Made by a program: the position numbers and the translations under genes
Origin: Rhizobium sp. R711
GTDB taxonomy: Bacteria; Pseudomonadota; Alphaproteobacteria; Rhizobiales; Rhizobiaceae
Direction of reading: 5' to 3'
NCBI RefSeq assembly: GCF_002211365.1
Contig: NZ_LOKZ01000037.1
Location: 1 to 64,000 of the forward strand
Length of the DNA: 64,000 nt
Notes under the pieces: model-generated
Database searches by the model: none
What the model was told of the DNA's origin: nothing
What the model saw: the letters and a program-made list of their open reading frames with translations, nothing else
In this document: in pieces, positions 34,340-43,211 of the stretch
Numbering within the stretch: the stretch's first letter is position 1
Layout: each line of letters opens with the position of its first letter

Positions 34340-35350
34340 ATGGCAACCATTTTCACTGCGGCGAAGCCTCGGAAGTGGCGAATTCTCGCACTTGTTGCTC
34401 GCTTCGTCTTCCGGCTAGCCGTTGTCGCCTTCGCGGGATGGTTTGCGCTCGCCGCATTCTATCAGGCCCCTTCTGCATGGAAATGGCCGACCATCGCTGC
34501 CGGCTTTCTCGTCGGACTCATGGCCATTCTGATTGTCAGACGGCGACCGCTGCTTGCCGGTGTACTTCTGTTGGCGGCAATGTTCCCCGTTTCCTACTGG
34601 TGGAGCAGCATCAAGCCGAGCAACGATCGGGAATGGGCGGTCGACGTTGCCCACGGTGTCACCGCAACAATAGCGGGCGACCAAATCACCCTCCACAACG
34701 TCCGCAACTTTCAATGGCGGACAACTGAGGACTTCGATCCAATTTGGCAAACCGGGCAATATGACCTCGCCTCACTCCAGTCGGTCGATCTGTTGAACTC
34801 CGTCTGGAGCAATCCCGCGATTGCCCATACCCTTGTCAGCTTCGGTTTTGCAGATGGTAGACACGTCGTATTCTCGGCCGAGATCCGAAAGGAGCAAGGC
34901 GAGGCATTCTCGGAGATCGGCGGCTTCTTCAAAGAGTTCGAACTGGTGCTAATTGCTGCCGAAGAAAGCGACATCGTCCGCCTGCGCACCAACACCCGCC
35001 GGGAAAGTGTGTCGCTCTATCCGCTCCGGGTCTCTCCTCAGATCGCACGCGCCCTCTTCCTGTCCTACCTAGAGAAGGCCAACGCGCTTGCGGCTCAGCC
35101 GGAATTTTACCAAACGATCACAGCAAACTGCACGACAATCGTCTTCAAGCTCGCTCGGCTGATCAATCCCGGCATCCCGCTAGATTGGCGCATCATCGTA
35201 TCCGGTTACCTGCCGGACTATCTCTACGACCACGGACTGATCCGTACCGACCTCCCCCTCGACCAGGTCAGGAAACAAGCCGAGATCAGCAGCCGGGCAC
35301 AAGCCGCCCCAACATCGAACGACTACTCGAAGATAATTCGAACTCCTTAG
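34340..35350 (+). CDS. DUF4105 membrane protein
   Basis: A 336-residue protein. Three hydrophobic helices (about 15-45, 49-66 and 70-86) precede a periplasmic DUF4105 domain with LHNVRNFQWRTTEDFDP, LVSFGFADGRHVVFSAEIR and the conserved TANCTTIVFKLAR Cys-Thr. The Cys in NCTT suggests a papain-like fold, as proposed for this family. The end of the frame (SSRAQAAPTSNDYSK) is disordered. No promoter element of the neighbouring regulon is seen before it. Confidence 0.8.
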   Translation: MATIFTAAKPRKWRILALVARFVFRLAVVAFAGWFALAAFYQAPSAWKWPTIAAGFLVGLMAILIVRRRPLLAGVLLLAAMFPVSYWWSSIKPSNDREWAVDVAHGVTATIAGDQITLHNVRNFQWRTTEDFDPIWQTGQYDLASLQSVDLLNSVWSNPAIAHTLVSFGFADGRHVVFSAEIRKEQGEAFSEIGGFFKEFELVLIAAEESDIVRLRTNTRRESVSLYPLRVSPQIARALFLSYLEKANALAAQPEFYQTITANCTTIVFKLARLINPGIPLDWRIIVSGYLPDYLYDHGLIRTDLPLDQVRKQAEISSRAQAAPTSNDYSKIIRTP

Positions 35351-35418
35351 ACGGTCGCTAGGGCGCGTTGCAGCGAAGCCGAAGGGGCTCCGGCGCAAAA
35401 CATCCGCGACGAAGACAC

Positions 35419-37158
35419 CTAAAACGCAGTAGCCTCGCCCTCAACCTTGAAGCGGGCGCCCGCTTTCGCAAGCCCTTCCTCAATCGATGCGGAAAACACC
35501 GGCTGATACCGTCGCTGCGCCATTCTCTCGCCGAAGGTCGTCTCGAAATCTGGCGCGAGTTGCCGGAGTTCGGCTAGCCGCGGCGCGGCTCCATCCGACC
35601 CAAGCTGTGCCAGTGCTGCCACACGCAGGACGCCGATCAGGAAAGCGCTATCGCTCGTCTGCTCAGCAAGCAGCGAGGCCTCCGACCAATCTCTTCGCCG
35701 GTAAGCGTCGAGCGCGAGCACGAGAACCGCGTCGCGCGGGACGACATCAACCGACTTGCCGGCATCCCGAGCCAAAGAAACGCCCGCATCGAAATAGCCA
35801 GACGAGAACAGGACAAGGGCAAGCTTTGCTGCCACATCGGGGTTGTTGGGATTGAGCGCCAGCGCGCGGTTGCCTTCGGCGAGTGCCGCGTCAATCCGCC
35901 CACTGTAGAATTGTGCCAACATCAATGCGATATGAGCCCGATCGGAGAGCGGCGCTAAAGAAACGGCCCGGCCAGCAAGTTCAAGCGCACGCGCCATCTT
36001 GCTGTCGTCGGCAGCTTCCGCCTGTTCCGCCGCCAGCACCGTTGCGAGCGCTGCCGTTGCGTCGGCATCATAACTGTTAGCCGCGATCGTTCGCTCGAGG
36101 CAACTGATCGTCTGCCCGATGCCCGATGCCCCGCCGCCGTCGAGCTCGTACTCGGCCCGAAGGACGCATGCGTTGCCAAGCGAGCGCTCGGCCGCATTGT
36201 GGGTTTCGATATTGTTGATCACGCCGCGTATCGTAGCAAAGCGGCGTGCAAGCTGCGCAACCAGTTCACCGCGTACCGCCGCAGCCGTTTGCCCGGTGGC
36301 ATCGACCCTTTCAAGGCCGGATTTCAGAAGGTCGCCCGTCTCGGTGTCGACGATCTGCCACCAAATGCTGCGATCGTGGCCATCACCATAGTACTTCATA
36401 TCGATCGCATAGGTGTTCGATTTTGCCGGGCGAAGCACCGAGGCAAGCGGTCTTTCGCGCCGCGGAACCTGTGAAACCGTCAAAGTCTGGAATTGCGTCA
36501 GGGCGGTCAACAGCATGTCCCGCGTAACAGAGGCCTCACCGCGCAACGCCTCGTCCATGGCGGCCAGGGTGATGACAACGGTCGGCTTGGCGGTCATGAT
36601 CGGGCGTGACGCGTAGACGGCGACACCGCCCGCCACCGCCGCAATCATCAGCAGCCCCAGGGTTGCCACCGCCAGCCACGACCAGCTTGGGGCAGTGGAA
36701 ACAACGGTTGGGGAAACCTGAGCAGAAACGACATCTATAGGGTCTACGTCGACCACTGCGGAATGCTCTTCCGCATCGACGTGCGGGAAATTTCCCGGCG
36801 GCAGCGTGAAAACGGCGACATAGCGCCCCCTCGGCAGTTGAACCGTGACGCCACCCTCCGTGCCGAAGGCCTCGTAGTACTGGCTAAGCGAAGATCGCAG
36901 CCGGCTCAGTTCGATGCGGACGATAGGATCGAGCGAGGGATCGAAATTGCTTTGCCGCCCGAGCACATCGACGGCGATGGAATAGGCTTTCACGCCCTCC
37001 GCGCAACCGGCGAATTGCTGTTCCACGATATATCTGAGAATGCTCCGGCTTCGTTCGGTAGCTCTAAACCGCTCGTCGGCGAGCAGACGCTCCAGCTCTG
37101 CAAGGGCTTCTGGGCACGGGACTTCTTGACCCACGCCATACTGTTCTTCAGCTCTCAT
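35419..37158 (-). CDS. Membrane-anchored winged-helix/TPR protein (CadC-like layout)
   Basis: A 579-residue protein. Residues ~15-125 resemble the DNA-binding winged helix of OmpR/CadC proteins, with SRSILRYIVEQQF, DPIVRIELSRLRSSLSQYY and a wing-like VTVQLPRGRYVAVF. One membrane helix follows near 160-182 (WSWLAVATLGLLMIAAVAGG). Residues ~330-579 are TPR-like helical repeats, for example GRAVSLAPLSDRAHIALMLA. This order, cytoplasmic DNA-binding domain, single helix and periplasmic sensor, is that of CadC/ToxR-type one-component regulators. The start is either this ATG or one nine codons upstream. Its position next to an element-bearing gene makes it a candidate regulator of the sulfatase regulon. 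Confidence 0.7.
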   Translation of the reverse strand: MRAEEQYGVGQEVPCPEALAELERLLADERFRATERSRSILRYIVEQQFAGCAEGVKAYSIAVDVLGRQSNFDPSLDPIVRIELSRLRSSLSQYYEAFGTEGGVTVQLPRGRYVAVFTLPPGNFPHVDAEEHSAVVDVDPIDVVSAQVSPTVVSTAPSWSWLAVATLGLLMIAAVAGGVAVYASRPIMTAKPTVVITLAAMDEALRGEASVTRDMLLTALTQFQTLTVSQVPRRERPLASVLRPAKSNTYAIDMKYYGDGHDRSIWWQIVDTETGDLLKSGLERVDATGQTAAAVRGELVAQLARRFATIRGVINNIETHNAAERSLGNACVLRAEYELDGGGASGIGQTISCLERTIAANSYDADATAALATVLAAEQAEAADDSKMARALELAGRAVSLAPLSDRAHIALMLAQFYSGRIDAALAEGNRALALNPNNPDVAAKLALVLFSSGYFDAGVSLARDAGKSVDVVPRDAVLVLALDAYRRRDWSEASLLAEQTSDSAFLIGVLRVAALAQLGSDGAAPRLAELRQLAPDFETTFGERMAQRRYQPVFSASIEEGLAKAGARFKVEGEATAF

Positions 37159-37312
37159 CACTGCCGCCCCGCCCCTGCTACGCAATGCTCAATGCCAAGT
37201 AGAACAGATGGGGCTGTTGCGCAGAAAACAAGAGGTTGCAATATGAAATGCTAACAAAACCGAAACGTGATAGGGGCTGGCCTATCCACTGGTCCTAATC
37301 CGGCACGCCGCC

Positions 37313-37594
37313 TCAGTGTTCAAGGCAGTACTTCGTCACATCTGCCTCGATCTCCGCGCAGACGATTTCGTACTCATGGAGCATCGCACGGTTCCCATCT
37401 CCGGCAGCACTTCTCAACCGGTCAAGAGTGGAACTCGCATCTTCATAGGCTTCGCAAAGACTGCGAAGGGATTCCGACTTCTCCCCGATCGAGTGAAGTC
37501 GTCCACGCACGGCGGGCAGCTTCAGCATTAGGCGACGCAGTCCTCGGCGCTCAGCGTCTGTGGACGTTCTTACCTCGTCGTTTTCCTTGCCCAT
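37313..37594 (-). CDS. Small helical protein of unknown function
   Basis: A 93-residue, highly charged helical protein (MGKENDEVRTSTDAERRGL, ending IEADVTKYCLEH) with no recognised domain and no signal peptide. ATG 37594 has ggggtgg upstream; in-frame ATGs at 37633 and 37687 are alternatives. A copy of the sulfatase-regulon element lies 61 bases upstream in the correct orientation, which supports both the gene and this start. Confidence 0.55.
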   Translation of the reverse strand: MGKENDEVRTSTDAERRGLRRLMLKLPAVRGRLHSIGEKSESLRSLCEAYEDASSTLDRLRSAAGDGNRAMLHEYEIVCAEIEADVTKYCLEH

Positions 37595-37655
37595 GAAGAC
37601 CACCCCGGGTTCGGTCGGCTTCGTCGGAGGCATGTTATCGACGAGGCTGTTCGAT

Positions 37656-37674
37656 GGAAGTACGCAACGGTAAC
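37656..37674 (-). promoter_or_regulatory. Sulfatase-regulon element, minus-strand copy
   Basis: The minus strand reads GTTACCGTTGCGTACTTCC, matching 16 of 19 positions of the sites at 23416 and 31555. The preceding cgtttgttaccg also matches the 23416 context. It lies 61 bases upstream of the 93-residue gene. Confidence 0.65.
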
Positions 37675-37835
37675 AAACGCGTATCAATCGACGCCGCCGG
37701 CTCTTGTTACGTCGGCATTAGCGCGTTGCGCATCCGCACAAATGAGCTGAGGTGCAGAAGGAGCCGCTTGTCCAGTCGAAACGCCAAAACTCGCCGGAAA
37801 CGAAACACAGATGTTCGCGGCGCAACCGGGCGCGG

Positions 37836-39038
37836 CTAGATGGCCGGTGTGAAGAGTTCCTGCGCGCGATTGACACCGCGCAGTACGTGGAGACCGATCG
37901 AATGCAGGCTGTCCATCTGTGATGGCGGGATGATCGCCGCAAAACTCGCCGACATCAGCAAACGGCTCTGCAGCGACCGGCAGAGGGAGACGATGCGGCT
38001 AACCTCGTTGACGGCTGGCCCGATGACCGTGAAATCAAGGCGGTCTTCACTGCCTATGTTGCCGTAGAAGACGTCGCCGAGATGAAGCCCGAGATAGACG
38101 TCGGTCACCGGCCCGCCCTCGATGCGCCGTTGCGCATTGAGATCGAGCAGGCGCTTGTCGAGCAGCGACCGCGCCTTCAGCGCCGCAGAACAGGCCTCGC
38201 TGGGCCGCCTGCCCTTGAATATCGCCAGCGTGCCGTCGCCCATCAGCTTAAGTACCTCGCCTCCGGCCTGCTGGACCGACGAGATCACTGCATCGGCATA
38301 GTCGTTGAGCATCGGAATGATCTCTTCCGGATCGACCGTATCCGATATATGCGTGAAATTGGCGAGGTCGGAAAACCAGAGGGCCGCCGAGATACGGTCG
38401 CTTTGACCGCGGCCGATCTTGCCGTGCAATACCTGATTGGCAGCATCCTGCCCCAGGTAGACCTTGGCAATCGTGCCGGCCACACCGCTGATCGTCACGC
38501 ATTTAACAGCCAGCGCCAGACAGGGAAGCAGATCGCGCAGTACGGCAATGTCACTTTCAGAGAAGCCTCCCGTCGACCGGGTGGCGAAGTGAGAGAAGAA
38601 GCAGTCGATGTCTCCGATCGTTCCACGGTCTCCGAACCGGTGCGCCATGGCGATGAAGTCCGTGAAATCAGCGGCCTTCAGATCATCGAGCAGATAGAAC
38701 TCGGTCGGATCGCCCTCGGTCAGATTTCTGCGGACCTCTCCAGACCCCGTTGTTTCCAAGTGATGGAAGGCGGAGCGAAGCCAGTTGTCAGCGATCACGC
38801 CAGGATCGGAGAAGCCGTATTCCGAGACCCGTTCGATCGGCTCCCTGCTGTCCCAGCGGAACGCTCGGCGTTCATAGATCGGGTGCAGAGTATCCATGAC
38901 GGCAACGGAGCGCTCGATCGGAAGTCCGATCGCGCGACACCGTTCGCAAAACCCGGCGAGGAGGTCCGCTTCCGCCACGCCCTTCAGTCCGCTCTGCATC
39001 AGCCAGGCGGTGATTTCTATGACGTGGCGGTTGTCCAC
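37836..39038 (-). CDS. Class III adenylate/guanylate cyclase
   Basis: A 400-residue protein. Residues ~1-185 form an uncharacterised N-terminal sensor region with no membrane helix. Residues ~212-380 form a class III cyclase catalytic domain. The two metal-binding Asp are D224 in LWFSDLANFTH and D268 in LMGDGTLAIF. The base-selecting Lys is probably K264, and transition-state N/R are in GPAVNEVSRI. All needed residues are present, so it should make cAMP. It reads convergent to nothing nearby and stands as its own unit. The signal it senses is unknown. Confidence 0.87.
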   Translation of the reverse strand: MDNRHVIEITAWLMQSGLKGVAEADLLAGFCERCRAIGLPIERSVAVMDTLHPIYERRAFRWDSREPIERVSEYGFSDPGVIADNWLRSAFHHLETTGSGEVRRNLTEGDPTEFYLLDDLKAADFTDFIAMAHRFGDRGTIGDIDCFFSHFATRSTGGFSESDIAVLRDLLPCLALAVKCVTISGVAGTIAKVYLGQDAANQVLHGKIGRGQSDRISAALWFSDLANFTHISDTVDPEEIIPMLNDYADAVISSVQQAGGEVLKLMGDGTLAIFKGRRPSEACSAALKARSLLDKRLLDLNAQRRIEGGPVTDVYLGLHLGDVFYGNIGSEDRLDFTVIGPAVNEVSRIVSLCRSLQSRLLMSASFAAIIPPSQMDSLHSIGLHVLRGVNRAQELFTPAI

Positions 39039-39183
39039 GGCGGTCTCCTAGAACCGGGGTGTCCATTTGTTTTTCTCGAGCCGAGCACCTTCGCCGTGCC
39101 ACAGCTCCCTTCACCCGGTCATCGATGGACGCCCAGACCGGTGAACTTACAGTTTGCGAAAGCGGCTCTCGGAGGCGCGCCGA

Positions 39184-40050
39184 TCACTTGACGATGGTGA
39201 CGCTTGCCGTGCGACCGGCGACCAGCGCCGTATCGTCTGGCAGAGTATCGAGCGCCACCCGCACGGGAACGCGCTGAGCAAGCCGAACCCACGTGAATGT
39301 GGGCGTTACGTTGGCGAGCTGTGCGCTGGTATCGCTTCGCTCCCGGTCTTCGATGCCACCAGCAACGCCGTCGACATGCCCCTTCAGAGGTGTCTTGCTC
39401 CCCATCAGATAGACGAGCGCGGGATCACCGGCCTTGATGCGGTCCAGCTTGTTCTCTTCGAAATAGCCCGCGACATAATAGGAATCGCTGTCGATCAACG
39501 CGGTAACGGCGGTGCCCGCCGTCACATAGTTTCCCGGCTGCATCGAGAAGTTCGTCAGCACGCCGTTGACTGGCGCGCGCACCACTGAGCGGTCCAGATT
39601 AAGTTGCGCGGTGTCGCGGCTGATCAGTGCCTGGTTATAGGCGGCTTCGCCCTGTTGAACGGTCGTTTCGGCCTGCTGGATCTTCTGCCGCGTTACCGAG
39701 CTCTCGCCGAGTTTGCGATAGAGCTCGACATCACTTCTTGCCATGCCGAGCGCCGCCTTGCTGCTCTCCATTTGGGCTTCGGCTTGGCGCAGGGCAAGTG
39801 TGAAGCGCGCCTGATCGATGCGGAAGATCACGTCGCCCTTGTGGACAGCCTGATTGTCCTTGGCATCGACCGCACTGACGATCCCGGAGACATCGGCCGC
39901 AAGTCGCACCACGTCGGCGCGGACCTTGCCGTCCCGCGTCCAGGGCTCGTCCATGTAATAGTCCCACAGATGCCAGCCGAGCACTCCCGCCAAGGCAACC
40001 ATGACGCCGGTGAGCAAGAAGCGACCGGAATGAGCGAGAAGCGATTTCAT
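39184..40050 (-). CDS. Membrane fusion protein of a FUSC efflux system (AaeA-like)
   Basis: A 288-residue HlyD/EmrA-type periplasmic adaptor with one N-terminal membrane helix (about 10-28), a biotinyl-lipoyl half-motif VDAKDNQAVHKGDVIFRID (about 60-78), a coiled-coil hairpin (about 80-145) and the second lipoyl half VVRAPVNGVLTNF. It is the last gene of the marR-FUSC-DUF1656-hlyD operon and overlaps the DUF1656 gene by four bases. It likely exports aromatic acids, as in AaeAB. Confidence 0.88.
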   Translation of the reverse strand: MKSLLAHSGRFLLTGVMVALAGVLGWHLWDYYMDEPWTRDGKVRADVVRLAADVSGIVSAVDAKDNQAVHKGDVIFRIDQARFTLALRQAEAQMESSKAALGMARSDVELYRKLGESSVTRQKIQQAETTVQQGEAAYNQALISRDTAQLNLDRSVVRAPVNGVLTNFSMQPGNYVTAGTAVTALIDSDSYYVAGYFEENKLDRIKAGDPALVYLMGSKTPLKGHVDGVAGGIEDRERSDTSAQLANVTPTFTWVRLAQRVPVRVALDTLPDDTALVAGRTASVTIVK

Positions 40051-40256
40051 AATGACACCTTATTCAAAGACAGCGCGATTGCGCCAAGCAGGCAGAAGTA
40101 CATGGCCGTATCGAAAAGCGGTCGATGCCAGACCAGCCGGTAGAAGCCGACAGACGCCAGCACGCGCCGCAGGATGGCGTTGAGGAGGTAAGCGACGAGC
40201 GCGATTGCGCCGAGCGTCGGGATGAAGATCCCGTAAATGTCGATATCAGGCCTCAT
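40047..40256 (-). CDS. DUF1656 small membrane protein (AaeX-like)
   Basis: A 69-residue protein starting MRPDIDIYGIFIPTLGAIAL with two hydrophobic helices (about 9-27 and 49-65). This matches DUF1656/AaeX, the small subunit always found between FUSC and the adaptor. Both ends overlap the neighbouring genes by four bases. Confidence 0.85.
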   Translation of the reverse strand: MRPDIDIYGIFIPTLGAIALVAYLLNAILRRVLASVGFYRLVWHRPLFDTAMYFCLLGAIALSLNKVSL

Positions 40257-42346
40257 GCGGCATATTCCTTTGCGGTTCGTCCTCTCGCGCCAGCGGCAGC
40301 GACTACAGGGAGGGAGGCTGCATCGGGGTAGAGGGTGTATCTGAGCGCGGTCATGGAGCGGCGCGCGCCTTCGATCGCCGAAGACTTGCCGGCCTCGACC
40401 AGTGCCGCGAGCGACTGGTCCAGCGTCTTGAGCAGGTTTTCGTCAGGCTGCGCGTCCCGGCTCCTCTGCTTCTGCTGATAGTGGGCCGCGATACCAGACA
40501 GCACGTTCTCGATCGGTTCGCGTTTGTCGCGTGACACCAACTGCTTGTGGCGCTGGAGATCCAGCGTGTTGAGGCCGTTGCGCAGGTCGCGCAGAATGTC
40601 GGTCTGTGCGACCGCGGATTCGGCCGGGATCATCGCCAGGCGCGGAGCGACCAAACCAAGCCGGTCGACCATGCGATATAGCAACTTCGTGAAGTCGACC
40701 TCCTCAGGTCGGCACGCCGCAGCGACGATATCCGTCCAGCCGGACCGGAGCAGGCGGTAGGCCGTCCACTCAGCCCCAACAGAGCGAACGAGAACTGTCG
40801 TTCCGCAGGCAATCACCATTCCGATGATCATGGCCGCATTCGAATTGACGAAAGAGGCGAGATCGAGATTCAGGCGGTCCTGCAGCGTCAGCATGTTCGG
40901 CAGGTTCACGCAGAAACCCATTCCATAGAGAGCAAGAGCCGGCCTGGTCATCAGCAACCCGGCCGGCACGAGCATCAACCCGAGTGCGGCGGCGAGTTCG
41001 ACATAGTTGTGAATCAGCGGCATCAGACCGTATTCGAAGACGAAGGCTGCAATGACGGTCACGATCGCCACATTGACGAACCTGATCATCATCGGTGCGG
41101 GATCGTCCATCGACGAAAAGATGCAGCAGAGCACGCCAGCCATCATCGCAGCCGCGCTGCCCTGAGGCCAACCGGTATAGATCCAGAGAGCTGTCGCGAT
41201 GAATGTCGCCAGCATTACGGACAGGCCGGAGTGAATGGCCATTCCGTAATCCTTGTGGATCGGAGCCCGGTCGAAGGACGTGCCGAAACGGCGCCAACGA
41301 AGATCATGATGAGACCCGGATTCTATGTCCTGGCGGAGGCTGAGACAGTCTCCCCAGATTTGCACGAGATCGCGGATGCGCGCTGTGAAGTTATGGGCCA
41401 GCAGACCGTTCCACTCCTGTTGCTCGCGCCCCTCCTCCTCGGCCTTCGCCATCAGGGCAAGGAGCTGTTGGCGCTTCTCCTCGGCAAGAGGCGCACCACT
41501 TTCGAGCAGCGTTGTGACTTCGCTTGCCAGCGCGGTGATCGCAGGTGTGAGTTTGCCAGCTGTCGCCTTGTCGAGCGCGTGCAGTACGTCGGCTAGGCCG
41601 GAAACGATCGGCAGCATCGCAACCATGCGCTGTTGCAATATTCTGGTGCGGCCGACGATGTCGCGCAGCGCCGAGGTATCGTAGGCGACGTGGGTGGTGA
41701 AGCTGTGGAGATCGACCGCATCGGCGGCGAGCCGGCGGGCCGCCGCCAGGAGCGAAGGATCGCGTCCCCTGCCCTTCAGCGTGCCAGTCGCAAGCTCGGC
41801 GCCATCACCTAGCCACGCATTGATGCGCGCCGCCAGAACCGGCCCGGCGTGTCGAGGAAAGAAGATACGATTGACAATCGCCGCGCAGATAATGCCAAGC
41901 GCGATTTCAACGACACGGGCCGTTGCATAGGTAAAAGCCGTATCCGGGTTTGCGACGATCGGGAACCCGGTCAGCGCAGTGGTATATCCGGCCAGCATGA
42001 AGCTGTAGCTGCGTGGCGTCCGGTCGAGCAGGCTGACACCAAGGCAAAAGGCCATCCACAGCGCGATCGCAAGCGTCAGCATTTCAGGCGAATTGACGAG
42101 GTTGGGGATCAGGATCACCGTAACCGTACCGCCGAGTGCGGTGCCAATTAGTCGGTAGAGCGCCTTCGACGTGCTCGCACCCGATAGCGGATGGGCCACG
42201 ATGTAAACCGTGCCGACCGCCCAGTATGGGTTTGTCAGGTCGAAGCAAAGCGCAAGACCAAGCGCCAGCATTGCGGCGGCGAAGGTCTTGATGGAAAAAA
42301 CGACGTCCCCCAGGCTGGGATCGGTCGCATTCTTGCTACTCGTCAT
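40253..42346 (-). CDS. FUSC family inner-membrane efflux protein (AaeB-like)
   Basis: A 697-residue protein with two sets of about six membrane helices (about 15-165 and 360-500) separated by and followed by cytoplasmic helical domains. This is the FUSC/AaeB plan. Family words are GLALCFDLTNPYWAVGTVYI and FFPRHAGP. ATG 42346 is preceded by aggaaa and overlaps the marR end by 11 bases. Likely a proton-driven exporter of aromatic carboxylic acids or related inhibitors; the substrate is not proven. Confidence 0.88.
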   Translation of the reverse strand: MTSSKNATDPSLGDVVFSIKTFAAAMLALGLALCFDLTNPYWAVGTVYIVAHPLSGASTSKALYRLIGTALGGTVTVILIPNLVNSPEMLTLAIALWMAFCLGVSLLDRTPRSYSFMLAGYTTALTGFPIVANPDTAFTYATARVVEIALGIICAAIVNRIFFPRHAGPVLAARINAWLGDGAELATGTLKGRGRDPSLLAAARRLAADAVDLHSFTTHVAYDTSALRDIVGRTRILQQRMVAMLPIVSGLADVLHALDKATAGKLTPAITALASEVTTLLESGAPLAEEKRQQLLALMAKAEEEGREQQEWNGLLAHNFTARIRDLVQIWGDCLSLRQDIESGSHHDLRWRRFGTSFDRAPIHKDYGMAIHSGLSVMLATFIATALWIYTGWPQGSAAAMMAGVLCCIFSSMDDPAPMMIRFVNVAIVTVIAAFVFEYGLMPLIHNYVELAAALGLMLVPAGLLMTRPALALYGMGFCVNLPNMLTLQDRLNLDLASFVNSNAAMIIGMVIACGTTVLVRSVGAEWTAYRLLRSGWTDIVAAACRPEEVDFTKLLYRMVDRLGLVAPRLAMIPAESAVAQTDILRDLRNGLNTLDLQRHKQLVSRDKREPIENVLSGIAAHYQQKQRSRDAQPDENLLKTLDQSLAALVEAGKSSAIEGARRSMTALRYTLYPDAASLPVVAAAGARGRTAKEYAA

Positions 42347-42803
42347 TTTCCTGTATTCCGGATAGGGCCGCGGTTTTCGCCGCGATGGCGCGCAGGACCT
42401 CCAGGGCGGCCTCGACCTGTTCGGGATCAAGGTCGCCTAGGATCTGTGCTCGCAGCTCCGCCGCACAACTTTCGGCGCGCTCGGCGACCGCTGTGCCTCC
42501 TCCGGTGAGTTGCACCAACTTGATGCGCCGGTCCGTTTCATCGGGGACCCGGCAGATCAAGCCGTCATTTTCCAAACTGTCGAGAACCCGCACGAGCGTC
42601 GGCCCTTCAACACCGACCCTTTCAGCCAGAACACCCTGCGGTATCCTGTCGCCATGTCGAAGCAGCGCAATCAATGGCGCAGCGCTGGCGTCCGACAGGT
42701 TGTGCTCGGTCAGGACGGCATTCAACGCCCGACGCCACCCGCGCCCACAGACCATAAGCAGCGGTGCGAACTCAGCCCAAGTTTGTTTCAGATTCATTGG
42801 CAT
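42336..42803 (-). CDS. MarR family repressor of the FUSC operon
   Basis: A 155-residue MarR-type winged-helix regulator (LSDASAAPLIALLRHGDRIP, then GVEGPTLVRVLDSLENDGL and DETDRRIKLVQLT). It is the first gene of its own efflux operon and probably represses it until an aromatic ligand binds. The inverted repeat GATA-N6-TATC sits 7 bases before the start codon. The in-frame Met at codon 3 is another possible start; neither has a strong ribosome site. Confidence 0.88.
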   Translation of the reverse strand: MPMNLKQTWAEFAPLLMVCGRGWRRALNAVLTEHNLSDASAAPLIALLRHGDRIPQGVLAERVGVEGPTLVRVLDSLENDGLICRVPDETDRRIKLVQLTGGGTAVAERAESCAAELRAQILGDLDPEQVEAALEVLRAIAAKTAALSGIQENDE

Positions 42804-43211
42804 GAAATTAGATAATATCCTATCGATTAGAATGCAATGATGTTTTGCCGGAACGCGGGATTATGGTTTGCTGATCGCTTTCGTGACCGATCACCTCCCC
42901 TTCGTTGTCGTAGGCACTTTCCCTTTGGACCACCGTGGAAGCCCATTGAGGAAGCAAAAATTGCCGTAGGTCGTGATAGCTCAGAGAAACGCCGAGCATC
43001 CCGTTGAAGACCCCATGCGTCGACACGCACCGGAGCATCAGCAGCGCCCGGACCGCTTGCAAAATAGGGCTGCTCTAGCGGGAGCCACCTACCGAAAATA
43101 TCTTCGTTGCGCTGGTTGCCGCCGGCCACCGATTTTGCGACGGTGCGAAATCAGCGGCTAAAGGGCTGCTTTAATTGCGGTATTTGCGACAGCATCGAAT
43201 TGGAAGTTATA
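42804..43211. other. Intergenic region between divergent marR and hisC-like genes
   Basis: Apart from the operator-like repeat at 42811-42824, nothing is recognised in about 400 bases. Short frames on both strands look accidental. Confidence 0.5.
42811..42824 (-). promoter_or_regulatory. Probable MarR operator
   Basis: The inverted repeat GATAATATCCTATC lies directly before the marR start codon within an AT-rich patch (42804-42840). This is the normal site for MarR autorepression. Binding here would block both transcription and the short leader. Confidence 0.5.

Noticed and set aside
38082-39191. 369-codon frame antisense to the cyclase
   Set aside because: No domain; the cyclase on the other strand keeps all catalytic residues.
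42827-43129. 100-codon minus-strand frame between marR and the aminotransferase
   Set aside because: No domain and overlaps the likely divergent promoters.
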